A stretch of DNA of 64,000 nucleotides, taken from assembly GCA_947095585.1 (NCBI GenBank), contig OX352763.1, positions 16,417,462 through 16,481,461 on the forward strand. The letters run 5' to 3'. The DNA comes from Nephrocerus scutellatus. Lineage: Eukaryota > Arthropoda > Insecta > Diptera > Pipunculidae. The notes under the pieces were generated by a model. It had not been told where the DNA came from, made no database searches, and saw only the letters and a program-made list of their open reading frames with translations. This document shows, one piece after another, positions 22,700 to 34,277 of the stretch (position 1 is its first letter; each line of letters begins with the position of its first letter). A program made the translations under genes and the position numbers.

Positions 22700-23135
22700 T
22701 AAGGAGACGTCTTGATTCTTGAAGGTTTCATAAAATCTAGCGTCTGCGAATTCTCTGATGTGTATATATCGGTCGCTTGGCTCTATTTTCTCGGATGTGT
22801 TTCCAACCCGTCAACTAATTTCACCGCCATTTGGAAAAGCGGCAAACCTGCTGCTTCGCATAAGGCCTTGTATCGGGATAAGCTTGTAGCTATTTGGTAC
22901 CATTCAGAGTCCTATACAGATTCTACGTACTTTTCTTTCAAATTAGGAGATCTTTTTCATCGTTGTTGGTGATACGGCAAACCATATGGGATAGCCATGG
23001 TTATCACCCGCTTGATGAACTGCTTGATGAGCAGCCTGGTGTTGTTGGACAGTCCGTTTCGTCTTCTTAGAAGCGGGTGCACCAAATGGAGAGCGTAGCT
23101 AGCTTTTATCATCGTTTTATCAATGTGAGTGTTTA
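22700..23135 (-). mobile_element. LINE relic, reverse-transcriptase C-terminal part
   Basis: Minus-strand fragments include HPLLRRRNGLSNNTRLLIKQ, a PYGLPYHQQ block and GLPLFQMAVKLVDGLETHP. They match the relic at 27690-28045 (GLLPITDHFFQMARKFVDGL, THPSPEMQ) closely at DNA level. This is the thumb and C-terminus of a jockey-superfamily LINE. Several stops and frameshifts. Confidence 0.6.
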
Positions 23136-23820
23136 ACTTGAGCCTAAAAATAGGATAAACTCCTATATTTCAGAATATTCTGAATCCAATCCAATACTTA
23201 CCTATGGAGACTTTTCTTGAATAAGTTTGCTGGCGAGGTGACTTATTAATTGCGTCAAATAAGTTTAGCCAAACAAATAAGTACTCGTTTAGAAAACAGC
23301 CTGATAGCCTAGATTCTGATCAAGTGACAAATGACACTTTTTCGTGACTCTGTACTAAAACGACAATTTGTTTGAGTTCTAAAATGCGATTGAATGAGTC
23401 ACAAAAAAACATTTTTTTGGCTTTAGGGCTTTAGAGTGGACACAGACAGACATCCAGACAGCAGAGATTTTTTTATTTTCGCTTGTTCTGACTCATGAGA
23501 TACGTACGGTAATCGGTAAATCTGCAAAAAGCCCAAGTTTTCAAATTTCATGAATTTTCATGAATACTATACTTCTTTTTACTATGTAAAAAAAAATATT
23601 TTTTCAGAGTAAGAAGATCATATCTGAGTATTACCGGTGTAAAAAAAACGACTCAGAGAAAAATGAAAAAAAACGCAGATCTGAATTTTGACTTGGTATT
23701 TTACAAAAAGTTTTTTTTAACTCTGTCGCTGTTCATTTAACAAGCATCAAATTTGAATTATTAATCAATAGATGGCGATTGAAACGTAAAGAGTGTGGTT
23801 GTGTTTTGACAATTCAGTTC
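23136..23820. other. spacer upstream of BORCS5, with a dispersed repeat
   Basis: Holds at about 23595-23690 a block (ATCATATCTGAGTATTACCG, AACGACTCAGAGAAAAA, then CAGATCTGAATTTTGA) that recurs at 27320-27405 and, inverted, at 35500-35600. A CACAGACAGACATCCAGACAG run lies near 23440. The rest is AT-rich with no gene. Confidence 0.5.
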
Positions 23821-24152
23821 TCAGCTGTTCGAATACATATCACGACATAGCTTGTTTGGGCTGAAACCATAGATGACATTTAAAAAAAAATTAGTAGGAC
23901 GAGTAAAGAAAAGAAAGAAGCTACAATGCTGTTGTCGATGGTCAATGTAAATAATTAAATTAAAAATCTCTTGTTTGTGCAATAATCGGACATAATTCTG
24001 AAATTTTAGTGTTTTTTTTGAAAATAAAGTCAAAAAATTACTCGATAAAAATGAGTACAATAATTTGATCAAAAATAAAAATCAATAAATCGCAAAGTTG
24101 CGTGACATCTTTGAAATAACGACTTACAAAAGACAAAAACAAAAGGCCATAA

Positions 24153-25109
24153 ATGGGTGCGGAGCATTCACAGCAACAGCGTAGCGTTGAGTCTGACGGT
24201 CGCGAAACCGCCGAGCAGGATAAACAAGGCAACGATGTTACGGCTACGGGTGATTTTTCCTCCTCGTCGTCAAACCCTAAGCGGCGTATATCTCGCCAAA
24301 ACACAAGCAATGTTAAGCAGCAAAATTCACTGCAGGAGACAAATTCTCCAACAACATCGGATATAGTACGACCAGTTTCACCACCGCTTAGCGTATGCTA
24401 CGACTCTGATCTGCCGTATGTATCGTATACAGATCGACCAATTGGTGATTCACCGAAAATTCGTAACAAAAATCAAATTGTTTTCCATGGAGGAGCACGA
24501 GGTGCTTCACGGAAGTCATATTCGCAGGGGTTCAAGCCGAAACGGCCGCAATCCACTTCAAATCACAACATTGTCATTGTTAAGCCAGGTGCCAAGGACA
24601 ACGACACTGATGTTGATCCTGATTTGGGTCGTTTGCGATGTATTCCAATGTTCCTGCCGGTCATGCGCGAAACAGTGACGGTCCCATCTTCGACACGTGA
24701 GCCAGAAATACTTGATCGTCTGCAGTCGTTACACCTGCAAAATATTTGCAGCCGAATGCAGGCCCACTATAATTTAAGTGCAACACATGTCGCAACGGAG
24801 CAGAATCAACTAATCGACAAGACGAAAACAATAAACAACACAGTGACCACATTGTTCGCCGTCTATGTCGACATGCAGAAGACGTATGCCTCATATGCAG
24901 AGCAGTTTTCAAAAATTCGACAAATCTCCCAACAGTTAAGTCGTTGCAATTCACTGTTAAACGATAACATTGAGAGCCTGGAGGCGATTAATAACTTTCT
25001 GGATGTTGAAGATCGATTAGAGCCTTTTGTCTGGCGTACTGATAGTGTTATTTCTAATGTAGCAGGCGGCAGGGGACGAACAGCAAAATCAGCCCTTCGG
25101 CGAACGTAA
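24153..25109 (+). CDS. BORCS5: BLOC-1-related complex subunit 5 (myrlysin)
   Basis: Subunit of BORC, the eight-subunit complex on the lysosome surface that recruits the small GTPase ARL8 and so couples lysosomes to kinesin for outward transport. The single-exon frame encodes 318 residues. Residues about 155-295 match the family: DPDLGRLRCIPMFLPVM, then a helical region ending YASYAEQFSKIRQI and NNFLDVEDRLEPF, like the human C-terminal region. The N-terminus MGAEHS fits the N-myristoylation consensus (Gly2, Ser6), which in mammals anchors BORCS5 to lysosomes; this supports the chosen start. Human BORCS5 is about 196 residues; here a Ser/Asn/Gln-rich, likely disordered stretch of about 120 residues is inserted after the myristoylation signal. 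Polyadenylation signals AATAAA at 25138 and 25272. It converges on AIP with a 571 bp gap. Identification is from remembered family sequence, not a search. Confidence 0.9.
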   Translation: MGAEHSQQQRSVESDGRETAEQDKQGNDVTATGDFSSSSSNPKRRISRQNTSNVKQQNSLQETNSPTTSDIVRPVSPPLSVCYDSDLPYVSYTDRPIGDSPKIRNKNQIVFHGGARGASRKSYSQGFKPKRPQSTSNHNIVIVKPGAKDNDTDVDPDLGRLRCIPMFLPVMRETVTVPSSTREPEILDRLQSLHLQNICSRMQAHYNLSATHVATEQNQLIDKTKTINNTVTTLFAVYVDMQKTYASYAEQFSKIRQISQQLSRCNSLLNDNIESLEAINNFLDVEDRLEPFVWRTDSVISNVAGGRGRTAKSALRRT

Positions 25110-25680
25110 AATTTGTTTTGGAAGGCCTTACTGACTGAATAAAATGGTTACTCCCATCAAAATTGACCAAGGTACTGCTATAATCGCTGAATTTACTTTA
25201 TGAATTAATGTTTGTTTCGTTGTATCTTTAAAAATACAAAAAATGTTTGTAAAATTTTGTGTAAGTTAATGAATAAAATATGTGATTTTTTATGATTTAA
25301 GTTTTAAATGCTAAAAATGGTAGTTGTTTTTTTACATTACATTATGGATGGCAATCTTACCCTTGTACGTTTAGTTCAATTTTCAGAAATAACTTAATAG
25401 ATAAAAATCTTTCAAAATGCATCGTACATACACATATAACATTCTCAAGAATTATCACTAGATAAGTTTGAGTTATAAGTACTTTGAATCTTTTTACTTA
25501 AAAGTATTTTGTGTACAGAAATTCAATAGTAAAGTGAAATAACATCATTACCAAAGTTCGTGGAATAGGTAATACAATAAAAACTTAGGTACTAGATTCA
25601 GTGATAAAGAGAAACAGAAAGACAAATCTTACAGGCCACATGCACAGCAATTATATTAAAAACACTTCTGGAACTTCTCA
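25110..25680. other. convergent 3' region of BORCS5 and AIP
   Basis: Contains the BORCS5 polyadenylation signals (AATAAA at 25138-25143 and 25272-25277) and, read on the minus strand, the 3' untranslated region of AIP. No further gene. Overlap of the two transcripts is possible. Confidence 0.6.
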
Positions 25681-26819
25681 TCAAAAGAGTTTTTGCATTT
25701 TAACTTTCACCTCAACATCACGTAATCGCTGTTCTTCGTCGATTGCTTTTAATTCTTTGTTAACAGCGGTTTGCAATGATCTATCAAGCTCTGCTGCACG
25801 TTGAAAATCTTGCCGAGCATGGTCTGGATTCCATGCACCCTGATGAGCTTTAGCGCGTCGAAAATGCGCTTTTACATTTGCCGAATCGAGTGTCAGTACT
25901 TCATTGCAATGCTCAATTACAGCATAGTAATCATTATCCAAAAGTCGGCACTGCGAATAGTTAAGCAATAGTGGCACTTTAATCGCAGCGAGTTCATACC
26001 ATTCTGTGTCGTGAGGTTTTTCCCTGGAAATTTCGAGAAGAAAATACGTATACACAATTAGTTTAAGTTGATTACAGTTGAACTCACTTAATCATTAGCT
26101 GTTCTACAATACCAATCGCCTGCGAATAGCATTTCTCAGCTTTTGCGTATTCCTTCTGACTGTAATATTGGTTGCCTTTCGCTCGTAGGTCTTTCGTCGC
26201 TATCATTTTCTCATCGTCAGACATTTGCCAGCGTTCTTTTTCGTATTCCTCAGGCATTTCAATGGAAAACAAATCGATCGTAAATTCTAAATTGCACGGA
26301 TTTGTGAATAAATCGTCAAGATCTTTATATCCAATTCCCTCGTTTTGTAAGGTCATGCCACAGCAGTGACGACGTTCCTCTGATTTTTTACCCACGTCGC
26401 GAAGGGTTTTCGAGATAAATGGATACTGTGCTACAAGCTGTAAGAAGTGTTAGAATGCAATATGTACTTTTAAAAAGCATACAACAGACAACCGTCTTGT
26501 CCACCGTGAACTTAGCCACTTCGTTTAAGGCCATCTTCTGCACAATAACTTCCCAGACTTCAAGTTTAAACTTTTTTCCAAGCACAAGTTCCATGGGGTT
26601 TCCCATTTTGCGACTATCATCGAGAAGAGTACCGTCAGCCTTCCTCGTTTGAAAGTGAAACTTAACCTGTGGCTCAAAAAAAAAGCAATTTTATCAAACA
26701 AAGCTTACAGAGAAATCTTTCATTCGACTCACCCTCGTTCCTGCCCGTAATGGGATATACTTCATGCCAGGATTTATTGTTTGTTTCTTGATCATTGCAT
26801 CATTTATTTGTGTGTCCAT
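25681..26819 (-). CDS. AIP: AH receptor-interacting protein homologue (AIP/XAP2, FKBP-TPR co-chaperone)
   Basis: Cytosolic co-chaperone. In mammals AIP binds HSP90 through its TPR domain and stabilises client complexes such as the aryl hydrocarbon receptor. Exons on the minus strand: 26819-26733, 26666-26493, 26437-26088, 26023-25681. All phases fit and give 317 residues (human 330). The N-terminal half is the FKBP-like domain (residues about 22-165: VKFHFQTRKADGTLLDDS, ELVLGKKFKLEVWE), with the RHCCGMTLQNEG segment typical of AIP rather than of enzymatic FKBPs. The TPR half follows (KGNQYYSQKEYAKAEKCYSQ, LLLNYSQCRLLDNDYYAV, AHFRRAKAHQGAWNPDHA), with a C-terminal helix (ELKAIDEEQR). The lysines and asparagine expected to clamp the HSP90 EEVD end appear present. 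The second intron has a weak donor, GTTGTC; keeping it open would stop the frame early, so splicing there is required. Convergent with BORCS5. Confidence 0.92.
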
Positions 26820-27689
26820 CTCTAGCTGCCGTCTAATGTTTTAGTCGCAAAAAATTTTTCTTGACCTTATTGACCGAAAGGCGTAAAGGTGGAGGACTGG
26901 CTGTGTAAGAATTTTAATCGATTTTATTATTATTTACTTTGCGAGTCGTGACTATAATCGCTTTATTTATTTTTTACTACTGCTTGGGCTTGTTATCATT
27001 TGTATTTTGTGACCATAAGAACAGCTGGCGCTGCAAATGTAAAATATTTCGTTATTAGGTCTGTTTGGTGAGATTTGTGGGATAATTTAATAATTATAAT
27101 TTCTTTTTATTTGTATAAAAATTTACGCTCGAGCTAAAATTTTTCCTCGAAAAAAAGAACACGAGAGGAGAGAATGTTTTGTTTACATTGTTTTTTGCAT
27201 GTGTTGTTGTTGTAGTTAATGAAAAGAAGGGTAAATCTCCCAAAATATCATGAGGGGAAATCTACCGTAGATTTTTTTTTTAAAAACAAGCAACTACAGC
27301 TGTCAGTTCTTTATAATTTTTCAGATTAAAAAGATCCTATCCGTGAATTATCGGAGTGTAATAAAACGACTCAGAGAAAAAACACGCATATCTGAGTTTT
27401 GAGAATAAAATTATCTCAAATAAATTCAAACCGTACGACTGCAATTTTTTTATTCGTTTGAGGCATATAACGAGTACAATTATAAAATAAGGGGAAACTT
27501 CAAACGAGAGCTAATTAAACGGACTTCAAACATAAACAATTTTTCTTGGTCAAAAACAAAATCCATACTATCTTCTAAGCATTAAGTTTTTCCATTGCAT
27601 TGTAAGAGCGTTTTCACACATTTTAAAAATGATAACAAATGTAAGCAAAAAATTTGGAATTTTGCAAATACATCATACCGTATGACACA
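26820..27689. other. AIP upstream region and dispersed repeats
   Basis: AIP promoter side (read on the minus strand), then repeat scraps: 27229-27275 matches 19757-19816 inverted; 27320-27405 matches 23595-23690; 27565-27612 is an end of the MITE family found at 18879 and 38851 (AAGTTTTTCCATTGCATTGT). No gene. Confidence 0.5.
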
Positions 27690-28045
27690 CATGGAAGAAT
27701 TGATTATTAAAGAAGTCGTCGAATCTAGCATCTGTGAATCCTCTGATGTGTATGTACCGGTGACTTGGCTCGATTTCTTCGCTTCTCAGTCCTTGCATCT
27801 CAGGACTTGGATGAGTTCCCAATCCGTCGACGAATTTCCTCGCCATTTGGAAAAAGTGGTCGGTTATTGGCAGCAGACCTGCTGCTTCGTAAAGTCGTGC
27901 AGTCGACACAAACTTATAGCTGTTTGGCACCCTCCAGAGTCCTGTACAGATCCTTAGTACCTTCCTTTCAAATAGGGAGATCTTCTTCATCGTTGTTGGT
28001 GAGACGGTGAACCATATGGCCGAATATTATTACTATAACCAAGGT
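27690..28045 (-). mobile_element. LINE relic, C-terminal part, frame still open
   Basis: The minus-strand frame 27990-27673 reads SLFERKVLRICTGLWRVPNS, STARLYEAAGLLPITDHFFQ and MARKFVDGLGTHPS, the C-terminal segment that follows the reverse transcriptase in jockey-superfamily LINEs (ERK-LR-CTG-R-P). Same family as 22700-23135 but better preserved, so younger or less decayed. Confidence 0.65.
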
Positions 28046-28082
28046 TGAACCTGGGTACAACCCTCCATGGAAACGAGATAAG

Positions 28083-28215
28083 TTATAAAACTTTGCAAAT
28101 AAAACGCATAATCAAACAATACCCCCGGTATAGTTTGCAAATCGAACGTCAAACCTAAACAACTAGAAAGAAATCTTAACTCTTTACCCTGAAAATCGAA
28201 AGAGCTAATAATAAA
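28083..28215 (+). repeat. copy of the GCAAATAAAACGC repeat
   Basis: TTTGCAAATAAAACGCATAA, CCCGGTATAGTTTGCAAATC and AAAATCGAAAGAGCTAATAA match 17080-17195 in the same order. Confidence 0.65.
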
Positions 28216-28964
28216 TAAATGTTAAACCTCAAAAAATAGGTCGCTCTCAGAATAAAATGCTAAAGAGTTAAAGAAAATGGATTTTGGGTTTGAAAAAAAA
28301 ATATGCTCGTTATGTTGGTAATCTTAATTCTAAAGATTACAAACTATTGAAGAAATACAGAATTAGGAAAATTCCCATGCATTTTCTCAATTTCTTCTTT
28401 AATTGTATGAAAGATATGTACTTACTCACAGGTAGCAAATATTTACGGGTAACAAATTTCCTAGATAAATAAATCGCGAAAAACGGTTGCAAAAACTTGG
28501 CCCCAATCAAGTGAACGGGGGTGTATATTTTTGAGCTTTGAGTCTAGACTTCAAGATCACCAATGCCAGAGCGAACCAATGTATTAATTATTATAATTAA
28601 ATCAAATCAACATCTTCAACGCGCTGCTGCAAATTTATAAAACCTTAGTTACATCTGGAATGATGAATGCTTTTAATATGTAATATAATTCCGCTAACAA
28701 ACATTTGCTTTAAACATTTCGTAATGCCGTTTGCAAGTTGGCATTAATTAAACTTTTTCTATTTTTTTTTTCACTGCTTCTGCAAGTATAAATGACTAGA
28801 ATTTTGAATTTCTCGCATTACAATAACCTCCCAACAATACAGATAAAATGGATTTAATCAAAATATAAAAATATAAATTAAAATTCTTAAACAGTTAACA
28901 TTGCTCTTTAGCTTCAAGATTAGGTAGTTGCCTAGATAGCAAAGACTAAGACTTAATTTAATTT
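28216..28964. other. 3' flank of parcas
   Basis: AT-rich DNA downstream of the parcas stop codon (minus strand). The short frame at 28284-28472 is Lys/Tyr-rich without a recognisable domain. No distinct element. Confidence 0.45.
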
Positions 28965-31900
28965 CTAATTTGATATGTCGTTCATATTTAACAGCCTCAC
29001 TGAAGACGCAGCCTCATCTGTCTCATCATTCAATTGTAAATTCTCTACTTGCTCATCGGAAAGAAGTTCTTTATCTGACCTAGAAAGAAAGGGGAGGCAA
29101 TTAATTCTGAATTTTCTTTCTGCTTTTCCTTTACCTTGCAAACAAGAAAAAATCACTATTCTCATTGTTCATTTCAGACTCGCTATTTCGTCGTTCCAGA
29201 GATTTGCCAACCCGTTGGAATCCAAAAGTGAAAACATCCTTTACTTTATCACCTGCATCTATGAGCAAGTCTAGGCTTTGTCGACGGCCAGACGACTTAA
29301 AACTGCTCGATCGTGAGATCCATGTTGTGATTCCGCCATCTCGTTGTTGCTTTCCTTTGTTGGCACTGTCACTAGGTCCATCACCGTCATCAGATACTCC
29401 ACCAACACCGAACACGGTTGTGCAGGTAACTTTGCGGTTATCATCTGAAGACGAGGTATCACTTCCTGTGGGAGTATGATCATCGATTAACACAGATTGA
29501 CGGGAATAACTGGAGCTAGTACTCTCGGAATTGGACAATCGAATTTCAGTCCATTGTTCGATTTCATCGTCTGTTGGTGTTGCACTCACAACTGAGGTCT
29601 TCGCAGTTGAGTGATAGTAATTGTGAAGATTATGAGATGCTGCTGATGCTGTGGTCGCCGCCGAATACAATGATTCACTTGTAGTGCTAGCCGATTTCTG
29701 AATTCGCCTATGTGGAAACGTTAACACAGCCTCAAAATCTTGCAGTAGATGTGGACAGTCGTGCTCGTCGGGGTGACGCTGCCGGATAGGACTTGATGTT
29801 GTACTTAATTTTGAGGGCATCTCTAAGTATTCATCGCTGGAATCGATTTCACAGGGAAAATGATTATAATTTTGTACCGAATTTTCTCTCTCGAACTGTT
29901 TCTGCTGTACCGCCATAGTTTCGAAATTCAGAAATTTTTTCTGCTCTTGTCGCATACGATGAATTTCTTCTGAGATTTGCTCGAGATTTTTCAATGCTTC
30001 ATTGTAAGTTAGTTTGGCTTCGGCGACTCTGTTCTCGAGGCCAGAAATTTTCTCCTTTTGTGCTTTCAGCATGCCATTATAGTTGGCGCGTGTCTCGTAA
30101 TAAGGTCTGAAAAATGACAAAAAATTAATACCTTACCTAATCTCAATCACCATAAGCTACATGTAAAATAATAATTACAAGGAAATTATATCGATTACAG
30201 CTGTTCTACTTACAAAATTAACAAATCATGTTGGTATGCCAATAAATTGATTAAAAGAAGTTTTCTTCGAATGTTGTAACTAATCGTGAAAAAGATAACG
30301 AACAAGCAAAAGAGAAAATCATGGTTGAGTAACATAAAAAAGGTACGACATGCAGTTTAATGGATTTAAGGTTCAAAAGCACATGCTAATTTTACTTTGG
30401 GAACTAGAGAAAGGCTATAGTCGGCCCGTACTCTTACCTGGATGCCTTGATAGCACCTTTTAGTTGTGATTGCAATTTGGCGACGCGATTGTTGGACACC
30501 TCATGTTTCAGTTTGCACATTTTCAGGACATTCCTCGTTTCGGTGCATTCAATTTGTGATTGATTAACTCTACCTGTTGCGTGAACGTAGAAATAAATTA
30601 TTTAGATAATGTCAGTTTGTTAAATTTATCGATAACTTACTAGCAGCGTGGCTTAGCATTTCCTGGCAAGCAGTGTCCAAAGTTGATTTCTCGCCTAAGC
30701 CTTGCTCGGCCAAGTAGACCATCTCTTTGGCTGCGGCATGAATGGATTTTGCTTTCTCATGGTTTGCAGATGCCGTTTGCGTTTCCTTTGTAAGCTGTGA
30801 ATAGTCGCAGGAGAAGATTTATTATTTTTTAATTATTCTCAACCTCGATAGCTACGGCTGTCACCTACTTACCTGCGCAGCATAAATGCGTGCCTCGTAA
30901 TATGGCTTAGCTGCCTGTATTGAATTTCCCAATTTATGAGCAGATTGCTTAATGCGTTCGACACTTTCGGCTAAAAGTCTTTTAAACTCACATTTTGCTT
31001 CCTGTTGATGTAGATAATGTTATATATTAATATGCGATCTGGGTGGAAATAAATTAAAGAAGCAAGTCCTTAAAACGCAACAGGTTGTTGCGCCAAATAT
31101 AATTATTATTATTAAACGCTTGGCACAGCGTGGGCGTTAAGAAAAGGAGCAGAAAAGGCAAGATGTCTATGAGCTTGTGCTTTAAATTCTTGTGGTTCAT
31201 TGCGATGTGTAAGGACAGAGCTTGGCAGAGCATTCCACATACGTGTTCTACGGCTAAGGAGGAACTTAACTGTGTGTCCGAAAATAGGCTTGAAAGTGAA
31301 CTGAGTATTGCGGTTGAATCCAATTAGAAGTGGCATGCAACCAGTTACTTCTCTTGAGCAATGCTGGTAAAAGAAGCAATAAAACAGTGACAAGCAGGGA
31401 AAGTTACTGTGGTGTTCTATTACTTCGCAATGTTTTCTTCACCGATGTTTTTTCGCTCTGTTTTGTATTCTATCTAGTAAATGCAAGGTATTCTTAGGCG
31501 CACCTGATCAGATATGACAAGTATACTCAAGTTTGGCGCGGATAACGCATGGTAGGTAGTATCCATTTCAGAGCGAGTGAAATATTTCTTAAATCGTGTG
31601 AGAAAACCTTAATATTCCGCAGAATTTTTGACGATGGCGGATATGTGGTCATTCCAACAAAGCTTGTGGTTAACCCTCATACCGAGAATTGAGAAATTTT
31701 TAGTTTCCTCGATGCAAGTACCATTCACGGATTATGGCTATGGATTTAGTATTCGCTGAGACGACAGGAGGCACAGCATTGGGCTTTGAGTTATTTTCTC
31801 CCCATTTTATTATGCTATCCAAGACAGAATTTAGCGTGCTTAACATAGGTTTTTGTTTGATTTCCACATGAGAAGGGGAGGACATTCCTCAAACTTATAT

Positions 31901-34277
31901 GAGAAACTGAGAGTGTTGTCGTCAGCTAAAGAGTGAATTGGATTAGAAGTAATGGAAAAGAGATAATTAATAAAAATGAGAAATAGTGTTGGAGACAGAA
32001 GAGAGCCATGGGGAACGCCAGCATTTATGTGATAAATTTCAGATTTGAAACCGACCAAGACAACTTGTATTGACACACCATACACCTTTCTACAGCTCTC
32101 CAACACCATGAAACGATGGCTTGCCAACTACCTTAATGGCAGGAAATCTTACATCGAATTCCGGAACAACAAATATTCAGGAAAGAAAGGAGGGGTCCTC
32201 TTCAACCACGACATGGCGAAACTTCCCGCACCACCTTCTGGCGTCAAATTTATATCGTACGCCGACGACTACACCATTCTAGCCTCGGGCAAGGACACCC
32301 CCACCATTTGCAGAAGCTTTAACGCCTACATTGATATTCTTACCAATCCAGTCTAATCCTACTAATCCTGTCAACCTACGGCAGGACAATCACTACAATC
32401 AAACATCCAAAGATCTTGGGAATCACATTCGACAATTTGCTGACATTTTCGACTCGTTCAAAAAACATCAATAAACGATGTGTCAGTGTCCAGAAATAAA
32501 TTCCTAAAATCCTTAGCGGGCAGTACATAGGGTAAGGAGAAAAAACCCTTCGTACCACATATCAAGCGATTGGCAGTTCGGTCCTACTATGCGGCTCCCA
32601 TCTGGACACCTCGCCTCTGCCACACACAACGGCAGAAGCTTCAAACCTGTCAGAATGCTGCTCTACGCATCATCACTGGTTGCCACCGCATGTCACATGA
32701 GGACCATCTCCACCAAGAAACCCTCATACTAAAAGTGAAAGAGCACAACGAGCTTCTTGCCATACAATTCCAGCTGGCATGCTACAAACCCGATCACCCG
32801 AACCGTGTCCTGCTCAACCTCAACACACCACCCAGGCATATCCGAACTGATATTCGTATGTTCCGCGCAGAGATAAGCCAAGTTATCGAGTTATCGCACA
32901 TAAACCTCTAGATCCAGCAGACTAAAAATCAGCCCTAAACGCGATTCATCAAGCTTCAGTAAGAACCGCACTAGATGGTCGCCAAAATAATATCGTTCTC
33001 GGAGGTTGCGAAAGCAATTCACAAACATTTTTCTTCACTCTCGAACATTTCGGGTTTTTTGTTTTTTGCAATTTATGCTTGTAAGCGCATTTGACTCGTC
33101 GAAGATGGGCATTGCAAAATTTCTGGCTCGTTTAAAATTTAATCGGCGAAGCCATTTTTCTAACATCGAATTGGAAATATTTCAAATAATGAAGGCATGT
33201 GGGATAGAACCATGCTTCCATTTTGTGCAAAGTTTTAGCCTACACCTACACGGTATGCCATGTATTAAGAAAGAAGTCTTAAGTGGACGGAGATTTTTTA
33301 TTTTGAATTCGTCTACATTCTAGCAAATTTTTATTTAACCTTCAAACGACTGAATTAATGTTAGCTTTTTTCTAAACAAAATTTGGAATCATTTCAAAAA
33401 ATGAACTTCTATTGGAAATGTGTGCCAAAAATAAAATTAATATTTACTCTGTGTATGTAGTGTGTGTGCGTTGTGTGTTTAGTGCGAACACGCAACAAAT
33501 TACCCTAACACAGACGAACCGTTAAGCAAATTTATATAAACGTTTTAATTTAAAAACATATTATTAGAAGTACAACAACGTGTTGTTTCCTCCTCAATGA
33601 GTTCTTGAAAACACACTACACATGCGGTAATTGCACTTTACAAAGGAGATAAAAAGATGTGTTTACATCGAGAAACAACCATAGCGGTCATCCCTTTATT
33701 AATATACCATCACCGCAAGGGGGTGACACATTAGCTTTACCTTGTTGTTGTTTTTATGAAATAACCGTGACACCGTGGGCGTCAATAGGTAGTCAATAAA
33801 ATTAATATAGTAGCTGAGGTGAAAATCAGGGGACACATCGAATGAAAACGGAAATAACAAATAATGCTCCCTATCACCTTGAAAGCAAATTTTAGTTCTA
33901 CATGCCAACTATAAGAGGGCTCCAATGCATTTTCCATTCGATTACTCTTTCCCTTGCACACTCAGAAAGTTTCTAACCACGAAAAAGGGAGTAAGGCCAT
34001 ATAGATAAATAATAAAAATCAATACTTACATCAAGTTCCACTTCGAATTTGTTAATGTTGTCAGTAGCGGTATTAAGTTTTTCCAGTTCAACCTGCAACA
34101 ATAAAATCAATTTAGCAAAACAAAGCAGAAGAGTTGTGCTGAACAAAAAAAGTAATGTCATCATAAAATATTTTTTAATTTTAATTTTAGGAATTTTTTT
34201 TAACAAGGCACACATAAATCACTAACTTGAACTCTTGGATCCACGGGCGCGTTTGATTCGGCAGATGATAAAGACAT
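28965..34277 (-). CDS. pcs: SH3BP5-family protein (parcas), Rab11 guanine nucleotide exchange factor family
   Basis: Coiled-coil protein; SH3BP5 and its worm relative REI-1 activate RAB11, and Drosophila parcas is the fly member. Exons on the minus strand: 34277-34227, 34092-34030, 31001-30873, 30794-30641, 30573-30438, 30106-29135, 29079-28965. All join in phase to 539 residues. The long helical core, residues about 18-235, holds the family blocks: LNTATDNINKFEVELD, GNSIQAAKPYYEAR, AAAKEMVYLAEQGLG, CQEMLSHAA, RPYYETRANYNGML and YNEALKNLEQISEEIHRMR. Human SH3BP5 has the matching PYYEAR, REMVFVAEQG and LRNLEQISEQIH. Residues about 240-539 are a Ser/Thr-rich, probably disordered tail. The start MSLSSAES is the first ATG of a short exon with a clean GTTAGT donor. 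The 3 kb second intron contains two opposed LINE relics. Last-exon junction (GCAAG|GTAAAG) is needed to reach the conserved-looking end MNDISN. Confidence 0.93.
31074..31117 (+). mobile_element. SINE 3' end fragment
   Basis: AACAGGTTGTTGCGCCAAAT followed by ATAATTATTATTATTAAA is the 3' end and tail of the tRNA-derived SINE of this window, here alone and next to a LINE relic in parcas intron 2. Confidence 0.5.
31118..32046 (-). mobile_element. jockey/CR1-like LINE relic in parcas intron 2
   Basis: Minus-strand fragments: FKSEIYHINAGVPHGSLLSP, TLFLIFINYLFSITSN and PIHSLADDNTLSFSY (reverse-transcriptase palm with a LADD box), and further on MSLFYCFFYQHCSREVTGC, RTRMWNALPSSVLTHRNEPQ with the C-terminal AQAHRHLAFS. 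The C-terminus and AACGCCCACGCTGTGCCAAG end match the relic at 58828-59602. Same strand as parcas. Disrupted frames. Confidence 0.75.
32045..32935 (+). mobile_element. second LINE relic in parcas intron 2, opposite strand
   Basis: Plus-strand frames 32045-32356 and 32570-32911: NTMKRWLANYLNGRKSYIEF, KLPAPPSGVKFISYADDYTI (intact YADD catalytic box), AVRSYYAAPIWTP, CQNAALRIITGCHRMS and LLAIQFQLACYKPDHPNRVL. These are the palm and thumb of a jockey-superfamily LINE, different from the neighbouring relic. A gap (no GVPQG-type box: KKGGVLFNHD instead) and a frameshift near 32356-32570 show it is dead. It begins exactly where the minus-strand relic ends. Confidence 0.8.
32936..34029. other. distal part of parcas intron 2
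   Basis: AT-rich intron sequence with a TGTGTGTGCGTTGTGTG stretch near 33462. The frame 33006-33323 has no recognised domain. No regulatory element can be assigned by eye. Confidence 0.45.

Noticed and set aside
24661..24954. 97-codon minus-strand frame
   Set aside because: Shadow of BORCS5 on the opposite strand.
28284..28472. 62-codon plus-strand frame, basic
   Set aside because: AT-rich, no domain, no neighbours; consistent with chance.
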